A model generated the notes under the pieces. It had not been told where the DNA came from. It did no database searches and worked only from the letters and a program-made list of their open reading frames with translations. Both the position numbers and the translations under genes were made by a program. A DNA stretch of 64,000 nucleotides, taken from contig NZ_RBAH01000006.1 of NCBI RefSeq assembly GCF_003626695.1, positions 62,001 through 126,000 of the forward strand, written 5' to 3'. Shown here one piece after another: positions 8,017 through 18,754 of this stretch. Each line of letters begins with the position of its first letter. Within the stretch, counting starts at the first letter, position 1. Source of the stretch: Paenibacillus ginsengarvi. Its GTDB lineage: Bacteria; Bacillota; Bacilli; Paenibacillales; NBRC-103111.

Positions 8017-9264
8017 ATGAAGGCAAGTCAGCCGGCTTCGGCCAGGCAGTTGTTCGGCAACCGGGTCGTGCAAGCGATTATGGTGTCGACCTTATTTTTG
8101 CAAATCGGCATATGGGTGCGGAATATCGCTATCCTGCTGTTCGTCAAAGCGATGACAAACGACGATGCGTTCGCCGTATCGCTTATTTCCGTCGCCGAGT
8201 TTGCTCCAATCTTCATCTTTTCGTTTATCGGGGGGACGTTTGCCGATCGATGGCGGCCGAAACGGACGATGGTGTGGTGCGATCTGCTCAGCGCCGTCTC
8301 CATTCTCGGGGTGCTCTTCGCCATGACGTACGGTTCGTGGAAGGCGGTCTTTTTCGCGACGCTAGTTTCGTCCGTGCTGTCGCAATTTTCGCAGCCGGCG
8401 GGGATGAAGCTGTTCAAAGCGCATGTGCCTGAGCATTTGGTGCAAACGGGGATGTCGATGTATCAAACGCTGTTCGCGGTGTTTATGATTTTCGGTCCGG
8501 TCGTTGGGACTTTCGTGTACCAGAGCTACGGGATCGAGACGGCGATCGGCGCCATGGGCGTCGCTTTTGTGCTGTCGGCCGCTTCGCTTGCTTTTTTGCC
8601 GCGGGACCGCAAGGATGAAGCCGGGAAGACCAAGTCGCATTTAAAAGAAGACATCAAGGCGGGCTTCCGCTACGTAGGGTCGAGCATCGTGCTGAGCAAG
8701 CTCGGCGGAGGGTTCGTCGCTGCCGGTCTCGGCCTCGGTCTCATTCAGCCGATGGGCATTTTCCTTCTGACGGAGCGGCTTGGCAGAGCGGAGACCGACT
8801 TGCAATGGTTTCTGCTCGTTAACGGGGTGGCGATGATCATCGGCGGCATGCTGGCGATGAGCTTCTCCGCGAAGGTGTCGCCGGCAAAGCTGCTCGCGTT
8901 CGGCATGGTCGTGGACAGCTTGTCGATGATCGCCATGGGCATTTCGACGAATTACGGAATTACGCTTGGACTCCAGTTTTTAAGCGGGTTTGTGCTGCCG
9001 TGCATTCAGATCGGGATTAACACGATGATTTTGCAAAATACGGAAGAGGCGTTCATCGGCCGTGTCAACGGCATTTTGAACCCGCTGTTCATGGGCTCGA
9101 TGGTTGTGACGATGATGCTGTCCGGCGTGCTGAAAAACGCGATCACGCTCGTGCCGCTATACGTAGTCGCGGGCGTTCTGTTCCTGGCCGGCGTCGCTGT
9201 TCTTGCTCCACTCTTCAAGCTGAAGGGCGGTATGCAGCCCGAGACGGAACAAAAGGCCGGATAG
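8017..9264 (+). CDS. MFS transporter, likely effluxer
   Basis: A 415-residue major facilitator with about 12 hydrophobic segments. The loop between helices 2 and 3 reads GGTFADRWRPKRTMVW, the usual MFS motif (G-x3-D-R-x-G-R-R type). The architecture resembles the MFS_3/EntS-like group, which exports small molecules such as siderophores or drugs. I start at the ATG at 8017, because AAAGGAAG precedes it with good spacing; an in-frame ATG at 7999 has no ribosome site. It stands alone, between a terminator and the convergent manA gene. Confidence 0.87.
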   Translation: MKASQPASARQLFGNRVVQAIMVSTLFLQIGIWVRNIAILLFVKAMTNDDAFAVSLISVAEFAPIFIFSFIGGTFADRWRPKRTMVWCDLLSAVSILGVLFAMTYGSWKAVFFATLVSSVLSQFSQPAGMKLFKAHVPEHLVQTGMSMYQTLFAVFMIFGPVVGTFVYQSYGIETAIGAMGVAFVLSAASLAFLPRDRKDEAGKTKSHLKEDIKAGFRYVGSSIVLSKLGGGFVAAGLGLGLIQPMGIFLLTERLGRAETDLQWFLLVNGVAMIIGGMLAMSFSAKVSPAKLLAFGMVVDSLSMIAMGISTNYGITLGLQFLSGFVLPCIQIGINTMILQNTEEAFIGRVNGILNPLFMGSMVVTMMLSGVLKNAITLVPLYVVAGVLFLAGVAVLAPLFKLKGGMQPETEQKAG

Positions 9265-9310
9265 CGGGGAAACAGCGACGATTCCGGGGGATCGACCGCG
9301 CTACCGCCAT

Positions 9311-10435
9311 TTACTTGGGCGGGTAGCACAGTACGACGACTAGAGCTTCGCGCGGATCGTTCGCGCGCCATGTCATGTGCCGCAAGCCGGCGGGAAGGAA
9401 CAACGTATCGCCCGTGCCGAGAGCCGCTTCGCCGCTTGCAAACAGCAGAGTGCCCGAGCCCGCTACGACGATCGCTACCGCAAATTCGTCTTGCTTAGCC
9501 ATCTCGTATTGTCCGGTCACCTGAAGGCGGTTCATGCGAAAACGCTCCGTATGCTTCGGCTGGATCAGAAAAGTCTCCGTGCCGCCATCCTGATGGTCCG
9601 CGACTTCCGGAACGATTTTCGTGCGAAACAGCGTGTCCGTTAGACACGCAGCTTCATAATGGAAGCAGTCCAGCATGCGGTCGAAGCCGATTCCTTGATG
9701 GCAAGCCCGGTCCGGGAGCCGAACGCCCCTTGGCGTCGTCCGCTCGGTGCGCAGCGTGAGGTCGGTCGGCTCCTGAATCTCGATCAGCAGGCAGCCGCTT
9801 CCGATCGCATGGGGCAGTCCGCCTGCAATAAGGAAAACATCGCCCTCCCGCACTTCCACCTTGTGAAGGGCGTCCAGCATCGCGGGAATATCCTGCTCCT
9901 CGAACAGGCGTCTCCACAGTTCCTTCGTCACGTGCGGTTTAAAGCCGAGCAGCACGTAGGGCGGTTCGCCGTCGATCGTCCGGCCGCCAAGCACATACCA
10001 CGCCTCCGTCTTGCCGAAGCGGGAGTCAAATGCTTCAAGCGCGAAATCCGGGTCCGGATGTACCTGGATCGTCAGCCGTTCGCAGGAGTCGAGTACTTTG
10101 ACGAGCAGGGCGGGGCTTGATTCGTATCGCCGGGCGTGTTCGGCGCCGAGAAAGCGGGCCGGGTCCGACTCGATCAGTTCCTTCAGCGTTACAGCCGTTC
10201 CATCCGGCGAGCCGGGCAGCGCCACCTGGCTGAGTCCTTCCGCAGCAGCGTGCTCGCGGCCCGCATTGACTGCTTGCACCGTGGAAGCAACCCACAGCTC
10301 AGGATAATCGCTGTCGCGCGGATCGTGTTGACGCCTCCACGCTTCCAAACCGAGTCCGCCGCGATACGTACGCCATACGCGGTCGTCGATCAGCCTGAGC
10401 GGGATTTGGCTTAAAGACTTGTTTGCATCGTTCAT
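9311..10435 (-). CDS. manA: Mannose-6-phosphate isomerase, class I
   Basis: A 374-residue cupin-type phosphomannose isomerase that interconverts mannose-6-P and fructose-6-P. Zinc ligands are visible in IQVHPDPDFALE and in the GKTEAWYVL and GGLPHAIGSG blocks. A second cupin-like domain fills the C-terminal third (VVAGSGTLLFASGEAALGTGDTLFLPAG). The start at 10435 has GGAGGTGAGCTC immediately upstream; the open frame to 10714 is non-protein. Length and domain order suit Firmicute ManA. It is monocistronic here and convergent with the MFS gene. Confidence 0.9.
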   Translation of the reverse strand: MNDANKSLSQIPLRLIDDRVWRTYRGGLGLEAWRRQHDPRDSDYPELWVASTVQAVNAGREHAAAEGLSQVALPGSPDGTAVTLKELIESDPARFLGAEHARRYESSPALLVKVLDSCERLTIQVHPDPDFALEAFDSRFGKTEAWYVLGGRTIDGEPPYVLLGFKPHVTKELWRRLFEEQDIPAMLDALHKVEVREGDVFLIAGGLPHAIGSGCLLIEIQEPTDLTLRTERTTPRGVRLPDRACHQGIGFDRMLDCFHYEAACLTDTLFRTKIVPEVADHQDGGTETFLIQPKHTERFRMNRLQVTGQYEMAKQDEFAVAIVVAGSGTLLFASGEAALGTGDTLFLPAGLRHMTWRANDPREALVVVLCYPPK

Positions 10436-10659
10436 GAGCTCACCTCCGTATTCCGCGACGCTACCGTTTCTGTCTCGGCTTTTTCGATTTATTATAGTTT
10501 CAAGTGAGGAAAAAGCAATACGGTGTTTCCGCGAACAAGTACGAGGTGCCGGCGTCAGCGATTTATCAGTCATTCTGCATTGTAATCCGCAGGGGAGATG
10601 TGGGAATATTTGGTGGCGGGAGTTTAGAATGAACCGTATGAGCGAACGGGGGATAACGG

Positions 10660-11226
10660 ATGAAAAGATACGTAATCGTGACAGTCGGCAAAACCCATAG
10701 CGGAAAAACGACATTTGCCCAAGCTTTGCAGAAGCGGCTGGATCATTCCGCTGTTATCGACCAAGATAACCACGCGGAATTCGTCAATGCGCACTACAAA
10801 ACGTTATTGCCCGTACAAGGGCCCAATACGCTCAAATTCGCCATCACCCGAACGATCGTGGATTATGCGGTTTCGCAGACGAACGATCATCTCATTCTGT
10901 GCAATTCCAATCGCGCGCGCAAAGGCCGGACCGAGCTGCTCGAACGTTTTCGTCATGATGGCTTTGCGAGTTTCCTTGTTTATTTTGATCTGCCGGATTC
11001 GGTTCTTCAGGCGCGAATTGCCGAAAGTCGGCGCAGCACGGCTATATTCAGAACTGCTTCGACGTTCGGAGAAGTGCTGCTCCGGCAGCAGGCCGACTCT
11101 GCAAGAGGCGACGCAACAGCGCCTGACGAGAGCGAAGCCGATCACTTTTTCGTCATTGAAAGCGCGGATAACGTACAGTCCGTCATTCAAAACATAGTGG
11201 ATATTGTAGGGGAATGCAGACGCTAA
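10660..11226 (+). CDS. P-loop kinase-like ATPase (AAA_33 type)
   Basis: A 188-residue protein with Walker A GKTHSGKTT at residues 11-19, a conserved aspartate pair in VIDQDNHAEF and a LID-like basic stretch (ARIAESRRS). This is the layout of small zeta-toxin/polynucleotide-kinase-like P-loop kinases. The start follows GGGGGATAACGG. It overlaps no neighbour and faces away from manA. The substrate is unknown: a nucleoside, an antibiotic or a metabolite kinase are all possible. Confidence 0.75.
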   Translation: MKRYVIVTVGKTHSGKTTFAQALQKRLDHSAVIDQDNHAEFVNAHYKTLLPVQGPNTLKFAITRTIVDYAVSQTNDHLILCNSNRARKGRTELLERFRHDGFASFLVYFDLPDSVLQARIAESRRSTAIFRTASTFGEVLLRQQADSARGDATAPDESEADHFFVIESADNVQSVIQNIVDIVGECRR

Positions 11227-11322
11227 ATGGAGTGTCATCGGGCGATGAGCGAACGAATAACGTTAGCCTAGCCCATTTTCGCCGAATCGCAGCGCGTCCA
11301 ACCTTCACGGGTCATCTGCGCG

Positions 11323-11808
11323 TTATTCGTCGTCTTCTTGTTGGCGGTCGGAAGCTACCAAGCCCTGCAAAAGGTTGAGCTCGCGGTGAATCCAGAGCAG
11401 CTCGGCCTCTTTCTCCAGCAGCAGGCGCGACAATTCCTCGATTCTCGATCCTACGCTCGTCTCGCCGCTTCCCAAATAGCCTTTGTTATGCCCATACACG
11501 CGCTGGACGATCGCCTTGCGGCTGCTGCCGAATGTCAGCACAATCCAGTCGTCCGCCCCTTTGCGTCCATACTGCCGATACTTCTCGAAGTACGTCTCGA
11601 AAATGGCATTCACCGTTTGGCGCCGTTCCCAGCTCAAGCTGCCCATCGCGTCTTTGGAGCGCGCAGCCGCACGCATCAATTGAAAATCGCTAAGTTTGCC
11701 GCGAGCAGCCTCGATTCGGTCGATCTCTTCTATAAATATCGGATAAATCGCTTGAATCAGCGCCGCTTCTTCCGCCATGTCTTGTTCTGTGATTGTATGC
11801 CGGTTCAT
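11323..11808 (-). CDS. Conserved-looking protein of unknown function
   Basis: A 161-residue soluble protein rich in charged residues. It has no signal or membrane segment. The C-terminal 40 residues (IEELSRLLLEKEAELLWIHREL) look like a coiled coil. A conserved-looking core reads DDWIVLTFGSSRKAIVQRVYGHNKG. I do not recognise the family. The ATG at 11808 has AAAGGATGG at good spacing; an ATG three codons earlier is too close to that site. It is convergent with the kinase gene. Confidence 0.6.
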   Translation of the reverse strand: MNRHTITEQDMAEEAALIQAIYPIFIEEIDRIEAARGKLSDFQLMRAAARSKDAMGSLSWERRQTVNAIFETYFEKYRQYGRKGADDWIVLTFGSSRKAIVQRVYGHNKGYLGSGETSVGSRIEELSRLLLEKEAELLWIHRELNLLQGLVASDRQQEDDE

Positions 11809-12023
11809 AGGAACCATCCTTTCCGGTATAGTAGAAATGAGGCGTCCTAACGGATCTTTCCCGCATCGATATAGCTTTCGTAACGGGGATTCTCTTTCGG
11901 TTCGAATGAACCTTTCCTTGTCCGGTATCGGAAAAAAGACCGCTTGCCAGCGCCGGTTCGCCTTGCGGAAAAAGAGCTTGCGCGTTTTTCCTTTTCGGAA
12001 TAAACTGTTATCAGGACTAAAAT

Positions 12024-12035
12024 GTTATCGATAAC
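12024..12035. promoter_or_regulatory. Palindrome upstream of fucI
   Basis: GTTATCGATAAC is a perfect 12-bp palindrome 25 bp upstream of the fucI start, with a half copy (TGTTATC) 15 bp to the left. It is well placed to be an operator, but no cognate regulator gene is adjacent. Confidence 0.45.
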
Positions 12036-12059
12036 TCTAACCTTCGGGAGGGAACGAAC

Positions 12060-13853
<1,794 letters not shown>

Positions 13854-13872
13854 CCCGGGAGGAAATGGACAC

Positions 13873-15549
13873 ATGAAGGGAACTTATGCGATCGGGATCG
13901 ACTACGGTACCGAATCCGGACGCGCTTTGCTGGTCGATACGAAGGACGGGAGGGTGCTGGCGTCGCATGTGACGCCGTACCCGCACGGCGTCATCGACAA
14001 GGAGCTGCCTGTCGGCGGGGTGAAGCTCGGAACCGATTGGGCGCTTCAGCATCCGGACGACTATTTGGAGGTGCTGCGGCGGTCCGTGCCGGAGACGCTG
14101 CGTTTGTCAGGCGTATCCGCGGACGAGGTAGTCGGGATCGGCATCGATTTTACCGCCTGCACGATATTGCCGGTCAGCCCGGACAACAAGCCGTTATGTT
14201 TCGACGAAGCGTGGAAGATGAGGCCGCACGCCTATGTGAAGCTGTGGAAGCATCACGCCGCGCAGGAGGACGCCGACCGGCTGAACGAGCTTGCGCTGGG
14301 GCGCGGCGAAACGTTTCTGCGCCGCTACGGCGGCAGCTTGTCGTCCGAATGGCTGCTGCCGAAGGTAGCGCAAACGCTGCGCGAAGACCCGGATGTCTTC
14401 GAGGCGGCGGACCGGTTCGTGGAAGCGGCGGACTGGGTTGTCTGGGCGATGACCGGCACGCTTGCCAGAAACAGCTGCGCCGCCGGCTACAAGGGCACTT
14501 GGCATAAGGCGGAAGGTTTCCCGAGCCGAGACTATTTGAAGGCGGCCGATCCGCGGCTCGAATCGTTGGCCGAAACGAAGCTGCGCGGCGACGTGATCGC
14601 CTCCGGCACGAAGGCGGGCGAGCTGACCGAGGAGATGGCCCGTCTGACCGGCCTTCGCCCCGGCATTCCGGTAGCGGCGGCGATTATCGACGCGCATGCC
14701 GCCGTTCCGGGAGTTGGCGTAGTCGCTCCGGGCACGATGGTGCTGGCGATGGGCACGTCGCTGTGCCATATGCTGATCTCAAGCGTGGAACGCGAGGTCG
14801 AGGGCATTCGCGGCGTCGTCGAGGACGGCATCGTTCCCGGCTATTTCGGCTACGAGGCGGGTCAGCCGGCGGTCGGCGACATGTTCGCGTGGTTCGCGAA
14901 TCAGGCGGTGCCGGGTTATGTCCGCGACAAGGCGGCGGAAGAAGGCGTCTCCGTATTCGATTATTTGGGACGCGGGGCTGCGGCGCTGGCGCCGGGCGAG
15001 AGCGGGCTGATGGCGCTCGACTGGTGGAACGGCAACCGCTCGGTGCTGGCCGACGAAAGCTTGCGCGGACTGATCGTCGGGCTCGGGCTGCATACGAAGC
15101 CGGAGGATGTGTACCGGGCTTTGCTGGAGGCGACAGCCTTCGGCACGAGAAGGGTCATCGAAGCGTTCGAGCGCAGCGGCATCGAGATCGCCTCGCTGTC
15201 GGCGAACGGAGGCATTCCGCAGCGCAACCCGCTGCTGATGCAAATTTACGCCGACGTCACCGGCAAACCGGTCGATATTCCGGCGGCGGAGCAGTCGACC
15301 GCGCTCGGCTCGGCGATGATGGGAGCGGTCGCTGCGGGCAGCGCCTGCGGCGGCTACGATACGCTGGCCGAGGCGGCTGCCCGCATGGGGCCTCCGGTGA
15401 AGGCGAGGTACACGCCGAACGAGGAGCATGTCCGGGTGTATGAGGAGCTGTACGAGCAGTATGTGGCGCTGCACGACTATTTCGGCCGAGGCGCGGACGG
15501 TGTCATGCACAAGCTGCGCAAGCTGAAGGAGCGCGCGGGAAAAGCGTAA
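13873..15549 (+). CDS. araB: Ribulokinase-type FGGY carbohydrate kinase
   Basis: A 558-residue FGGY kinase matching ribulokinase rather than fuculokinase: DYGTESGRALLVD at the N-terminus, GIGIDFTACTILPV, HAYVKLWKHHAAQ and the C-terminal ATAFGTRRVIEAF and ANGGIPQRNPLLMQIYADV. Ribulokinase phosphorylates L-ribulose and also D-ribulose. Paired with fucI the route could be D-arabinose to D-ribulose to its phosphate, or fuculose phosphorylation; no aldolase gene lies within the window. The ATG at 13873 follows GGGAGGAAATGGAC; upstream in-frame sequence overlaps fucI and is a shadow. A strong terminator ends the pair. Confidence 0.9.
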   Translation: MKGTYAIGIDYGTESGRALLVDTKDGRVLASHVTPYPHGVIDKELPVGGVKLGTDWALQHPDDYLEVLRRSVPETLRLSGVSADEVVGIGIDFTACTILPVSPDNKPLCFDEAWKMRPHAYVKLWKHHAAQEDADRLNELALGRGETFLRRYGGSLSSEWLLPKVAQTLREDPDVFEAADRFVEAADWVVWAMTGTLARNSCAAGYKGTWHKAEGFPSRDYLKAADPRLESLAETKLRGDVIASGTKAGELTEEMARLTGLRPGIPVAAAIIDAHAAVPGVGVVAPGTMVLAMGTSLCHMLISSVEREVEGIRGVVEDGIVPGYFGYEAGQPAVGDMFAWFANQAVPGYVRDKAAEEGVSVFDYLGRGAAALAPGESGLMALDWWNGNRSVLADESLRGLIVGLGLHTKPEDVYRALLEATAFGTRRVIEAFERSGIEIASLSANGGIPQRNPLLMQIYADVTGKPVDIPAAEQSTALGSAMMGAVAAGSACGGYDTLAEAAARMGPPVKARYTPNEEHVRVYEELYEQYVALHDYFGRGADGVMHKLRKLKERAGKA

Positions 15550-15560
15550 GAGGGAACAGA

Positions 15561-15600
15561 AGCCAGGTATGGATGCGAGCAGCGTCCGTACCTGGCTTTT
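15561..15600 (+). terminator. Terminator of the fucI-araB pair
   Basis: AGCCAGGTA pairs with TACCTGGCT across an inner imperfect stem, followed by TTTT. It begins 12 bp after the araB stop. Confidence 0.85.
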
Positions 15601-15689
15601 GTCCTTGCTAAAGACAGTTAAGTTCGATAAAGCGTTAAAGCGAATCGAAGTGGCTTTCTTATTGTGATGTGCCTGAAACGAGGAGTCGC

Positions 15690-15876
15690 TACTGGGAAAA
15701 CTCCCGCTAAATATCGGTTGAACGCCAGTTTACCTAAGTGTAGATGGAAAACATCCAGTTATTTTCTTGCTGAATCCGGGCATCCGGGATATCTGTGTTC
15801 GGCAACAGGAGAAAATCCAGTTATCCACTCCTTATCCCGCAGAAGGGCACGGATTAACAGAGTTTTTTTCATGTAT
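15690..15876. repeat. Four-hairpin intergenic repeat, locus R3
   Basis: Between araB and the ABC ATPase there is no convincing gene, but three clear small hairpins and one degenerate one: GGGAAAACTCCCGCTAA, ATGGAAAACATCCAGTTAT and GGAGAAAATCCAGTTAT, then a GGAT...ATCC version. The terminal TAA/TAT triplets end at 15710, 15762, 15824 and 15876, so spacings are 52, 62 and 52 bp. The two middle units share ATCCAGTTAT. Spacing agrees with loci R1, R2 and R4, although the stem sequences differ. The stretch 15601-15689 shows an AAAGC...GCTTT hairpin and nothing else. Confidence 0.6.
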
Positions 15877-15902
15877 CCTACTTCTGCTGTAGTGTGTCAG
15901 CC

Positions 15903-16871
15903 CTAATAAATCCGGTGCACGACGTCCTCAAACTCCGGCTCCTCCATATGCACGTCGGCCACTTCTCCCCACAAGCTGATCTCGCGCAGCACGTCCATCG
16001 CGGTGACGTCGCGGCGGTTGCACTCCAGCGTGAGCGTATCGTCCTGCTGCTCGCGGATCGTAAACGGCGACAGCCACGAATCGGGGACAGCCGGTCTGCC
16101 GCGAAACGTTACCTTCATCCGCGTCGGCAGACCGATTCGTCCGCGCAGGTCGGCGATCGTTCCGTCATAGCCAATCTCGCCGTGATTGATGACGATCACC
16201 CGTTGGCACAACTGCTCGATATCGTCCATATCGTGGGTGGTCAGCAGGATCGTTTTGCCGTATTCGCGGTTGATCGTTTTCAGAAACCGGCGAATGCTTT
16301 TTTTCGCCACGACGTCGAGTCCGATTGTCGGCTCGTCGAGAAACAGGATGTCCGGATCGTGAAGCAGAGCCGCCGCCAGGTCGGCCCGCATGCGCTGACC
16401 GAGCGATAGTTTCCGCACCGGCGTGTCCAGAAATTCGTCCAGCGCCAGCAGCTCGCGATACTCGGCAAGCCGCCGAAGCTTGGCCACTTCATCGACCCTG
16501 TACATCGCGGCGAGGATGTCGTAGGAGTCTCTGACCGGCAAATCCCACCAGAGCTGGCTGCGCTGTCCGAACACGACGCCGAGCCTCCGCACGACCTGGC
16601 GGCGGTGACGGTGCGGGCTGAGCCCATGCACGAACACTTCTCCGCTTGTCGGATGCAAAATGCCGGTCAGCATTTTGATCGTCGTCGATTTGCCGGCTCC
16701 GTTCGGGCCGATGTAGCCGACGAAGTCGCCGGTTTCAATCGTGAAGCTGATATCCTTCACCGCCTCCTTCAGCCGGCTCTCGCGGCTGAGCAGGCTGCGG
16801 ACGGCTGCAAGCCGGCCCGTTTTCGGCACCGGAAGGCGAAACGTTTTGCGTATATGGCTTACCTCGATCAT
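15903..16871 (-). CDS. ABC-2 type transporter ATP-binding protein
   Basis: A 322-residue ATPase. It has Walker [10 protein letters not shown] (around residue 54), an atypical but complete signature LSLGQRMRADL, Walker B ILFLDEPTIGLD and the switch His in TTHDMDD. A C-terminal ~80-residue tail follows, as in the NatA/YbhF-like group. It is the last gene of a three-gene minus-strand operon with two membrane proteins. Such transporters are usually exporters, but this subgroup is uncharacterised in general. The ATG at 16871 follows GAAAGGAGC. Confidence 0.92.
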   Translation of the reverse strand: MIEVSHIRKTFRLPVPKTGRLAAVRSLLSRESRLKEAVKDISFTIETGDFVGYIGPNGAGKSTTIKMLTGILHPTSGEVFVHGLSPHRHRRQVVRRLGVVFGQRSQLWWDLPVRDSYDILAAMYRVDEVAKLRRLAEYRELLALDEFLDTPVRKLSLGQRMRADLAAALLHDPDILFLDEPTIGLDVVAKKSIRRFLKTINREYGKTILLTTHDMDDIEQLCQRVIVINHGEIGYDGTIADLRGRIGLPTRMKVTFRGRPAVPDSWLSPFTIREQQDDTLTLECNRRDVTAMDVLREISLWGEVADVHMEEPEFEDVVHRIY

Positions 16872-16930
16872 CGGTTTGCTCCTTTCGGTAATGGGGGCGA
16901 ATCGGGGCGAAGAGCCCCGGCAGGTACTTG

Positions 16931-17722
16931 TCAGCTTCCCGTGCTCTGGTACTTCGTTACGCCATAGCGCCAGAACAGCAGGCTTGCCGCCAGGAACAGC
17001 AGCGCGAAGGCGCCGGTAGCGGCAAGCAGCCAAGGCCCGCCTACACCGCGAACCGTGTACAGCGCCGGCACGTAATTGACGAAGCCGACGGGGATTACGG
17101 TGAGCAGGAACGTCTTCAGCCAGCCGGGGAAAACGTCGAGCGGATACAGGGCGGCGTTGCGCGAAGCGTCCTCGGTCAAATTTTGCAGCTCGTTGATACG
17201 CATCGTCCAAAATCCGACCGTGGCCGTGGCTAGGCCGATCGAAAACAGGATGACGGCGCCGCACAGAACGGCGAACACCGTTTCGGGGACGATGATCCAG
17301 CCTACGGTTTCGCTGCCGAGCAGCGATGAGATCGCGAACACAAGCACGGCGAAGCTTTGCACGAATTGGCCCGCCTGCATACTGAAATTTTGCGACATGA
17401 GCGCAAGCAGCACCGGGAGCGGACGGATCAGCAGTTGGTCGAGCTCGCCGTTTACGAAGTAGTTTTCCAGCCGGTGTACGTCCGAAGCGAAAATCCGGTA
17501 GATCGTATGCGCCAGTATGATCACGCCGTACAAATAAGCGACCTCGGGCAGACTCCAGCCCTCAAGCGCGCCGAACTTGGCCAAAATGAGGGCGATGACG
17601 GAAAATTCGAGCGCATACATCAAGCAGGCGAAAAACGACGAGAGCAGGAAATTCAACTTGTACTGCATCCGGCTACGCACGCTCGCCTTGATGAGCAGCG
17701 CGTACAGCTTGAGGGCGTTCAT
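16931..17722 (-). CDS. ABC-2 family permease
   Basis: A 263-residue protein with about six membrane segments and the motif NGELDQLLIRPLPVL near residue 90. That motif, and the companion in the next gene, are typical of the DUF990/ABC2_membrane_6 permease pairs. The ATG at 17722 follows GGAGGTG. Its start overlaps the stop of the upstream permease by 4 bp (ATGA), so the two are translationally coupled and likely form a heterodimer driven by the ATPase at 15903. Confidence 0.88.
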   Translation of the reverse strand: MNALKLYALLIKASVRSRMQYKLNFLLSSFFACLMYALEFSVIALILAKFGALEGWSLPEVAYLYGVIILAHTIYRIFASDVHRLENYFVNGELDQLLIRPLPVLLALMSQNFSMQAGQFVQSFAVLVFAISSLLGSETVGWIIVPETVFAVLCGAVILFSIGLATATVGFWTMRINELQNLTEDASRNAALYPLDVFPGWLKTFLLTVIPVGFVNYVPALYTVRGVGGPWLLAATGAFALLFLAASLLFWRYGVTKYQSTGS

Positions 17723-18495
17723 CCGCCTTGCACCTCCACTTTGCGTCGTACGAGCGCGGTCATGCCGAACGACGCCAGCGTCAGCGCGGCGCACCAGACG
17801 GCGGAAGGGAGAAGCGCATAGCCGCTTTCCATGCCCAGGAACAGGCGGGCCGGGACGTACTGCATATACGGATAAGGCGTCCAGGAGCTGACGAGCTGCA
17901 GCCAGCGAGGGAGCCATTCGATCGGAATCATGCCGCCGGCAAGGAAGGATGAGGCCGAAATGCTGACCCAGTACAGCCATCTCGCTTCGGTCGACCATAG
18001 CGAAGCGGCGCCGATCATATAGTTGATGCAAATGTTCATGTAGGCGGAGAGTGCGACTGCGGTAAAGGCGAGCGGCCAAGCGTACCAGCTGGCCGGAAAC
18101 AGAATCGGGAGCGTAAGCGAGTACAAAGCGAAGAGCGGGACCGTTTTATACAGAAGCTGGTACAAAAGCTGGCCGCATTCGCGGTAAAGGAGATGCGGAA
18201 ACAGATGGACTGGGCGCATCAGATCGAGCGAAATTTGCCCCGTGCGCACTTGCCGGTCGAGTCCGAGTCCGTTCGTCACGAACATCGTGACGCAGATGAA
18301 CGCTTGGTTGAAGGCGACATACGTAATCATGCCGTCCGTTCCGTATTCGCCGAGCGACCGGCTGGCGCCGATGCTGGCCCATACGGAGATGAAAACGTAG
18401 CCAAAAATGGCGGTTGCGACCGTATTGATCGCATGGGATAGACGGTATTGCAAATTCCGGGCGTAAGCTTTTCGGGCTAGCACGCTGAACAGCAT
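17719..18495 (-). CDS. ABC-2 family permease
   Basis: A 258-residue membrane protein with about six hydrophobic segments, first gene of the operon. The loop VRTGQISLDLMRPVHLF is the counterpart of the RPLP motif in the partner permease. The ATG at 18495 follows AAGGAGATCATAGCG; the frame runs further upstream without protein character. It is divergent from the WYL regulator gene at 18755. The export substrate is unknown. Confidence 0.87.
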   Translation of the reverse strand: MLFSVLARKAYARNLQYRLSHAINTVATAIFGYVFISVWASIGASRSLGEYGTDGMITYVAFNQAFICVTMFVTNGLGLDRQVRTGQISLDLMRPVHLFPHLLYRECGQLLYQLLYKTVPLFALYSLTLPILFPASWYAWPLAFTAVALSAYMNICINYMIGAASLWSTEARWLYWVSISASSFLAGGMIPIEWLPRWLQLVSSWTPYPYMQYVPARLFLGMESGYALLPSAVWCAALTLASFGMTALVRRKVEVQGG

Positions 18496-18675
18496 CGCTA
18501 TGATCTCCTTCTCTTTGCCTAGGAATGACCTTATTCCCTCCTTCGTCCGCGGCCGAAAGAAGGCAGGAAAATCATCGTAGCAAACGCCGGCTCCGCGAGG
18601 TAGGGAGCGAATCGGTAAAACCGTTTTTTCCCGGTCCGTCGATCGAAAAAATAGTAGAAGCAATAATCGATCCGT

Positions 18676-18697
18676 TATCACAATCAAGTGATATAAT
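18676..18697 (+). promoter_or_regulatory. Extended -10 promoter with inverted repeat, WYL gene
   Basis: TATCAC (18676-18681) and GTGATA (18688-18693) form a perfect inverted repeat with a 6-bp spacer. The right arm overlaps an extended -10 (TGA-TATAAT, TATAAT at 18692-18697). An operator over the -10 would suit self-repression by the encoded WYL regulator. I found no good -35. Confidence 0.6.
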
Positions 18698-18754
18698 GGA
18701 AACATTTGAGATTAGCCGCCATTCATCGGGCCTCTAGTTCGAGAGGGGGAGTTT

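Noticed and set aside
15664..15906. 80-codon frame in the R3 gap
   Set aside because: It runs through the hairpin repeats, has no ribosome site, and its residues follow the repeat.
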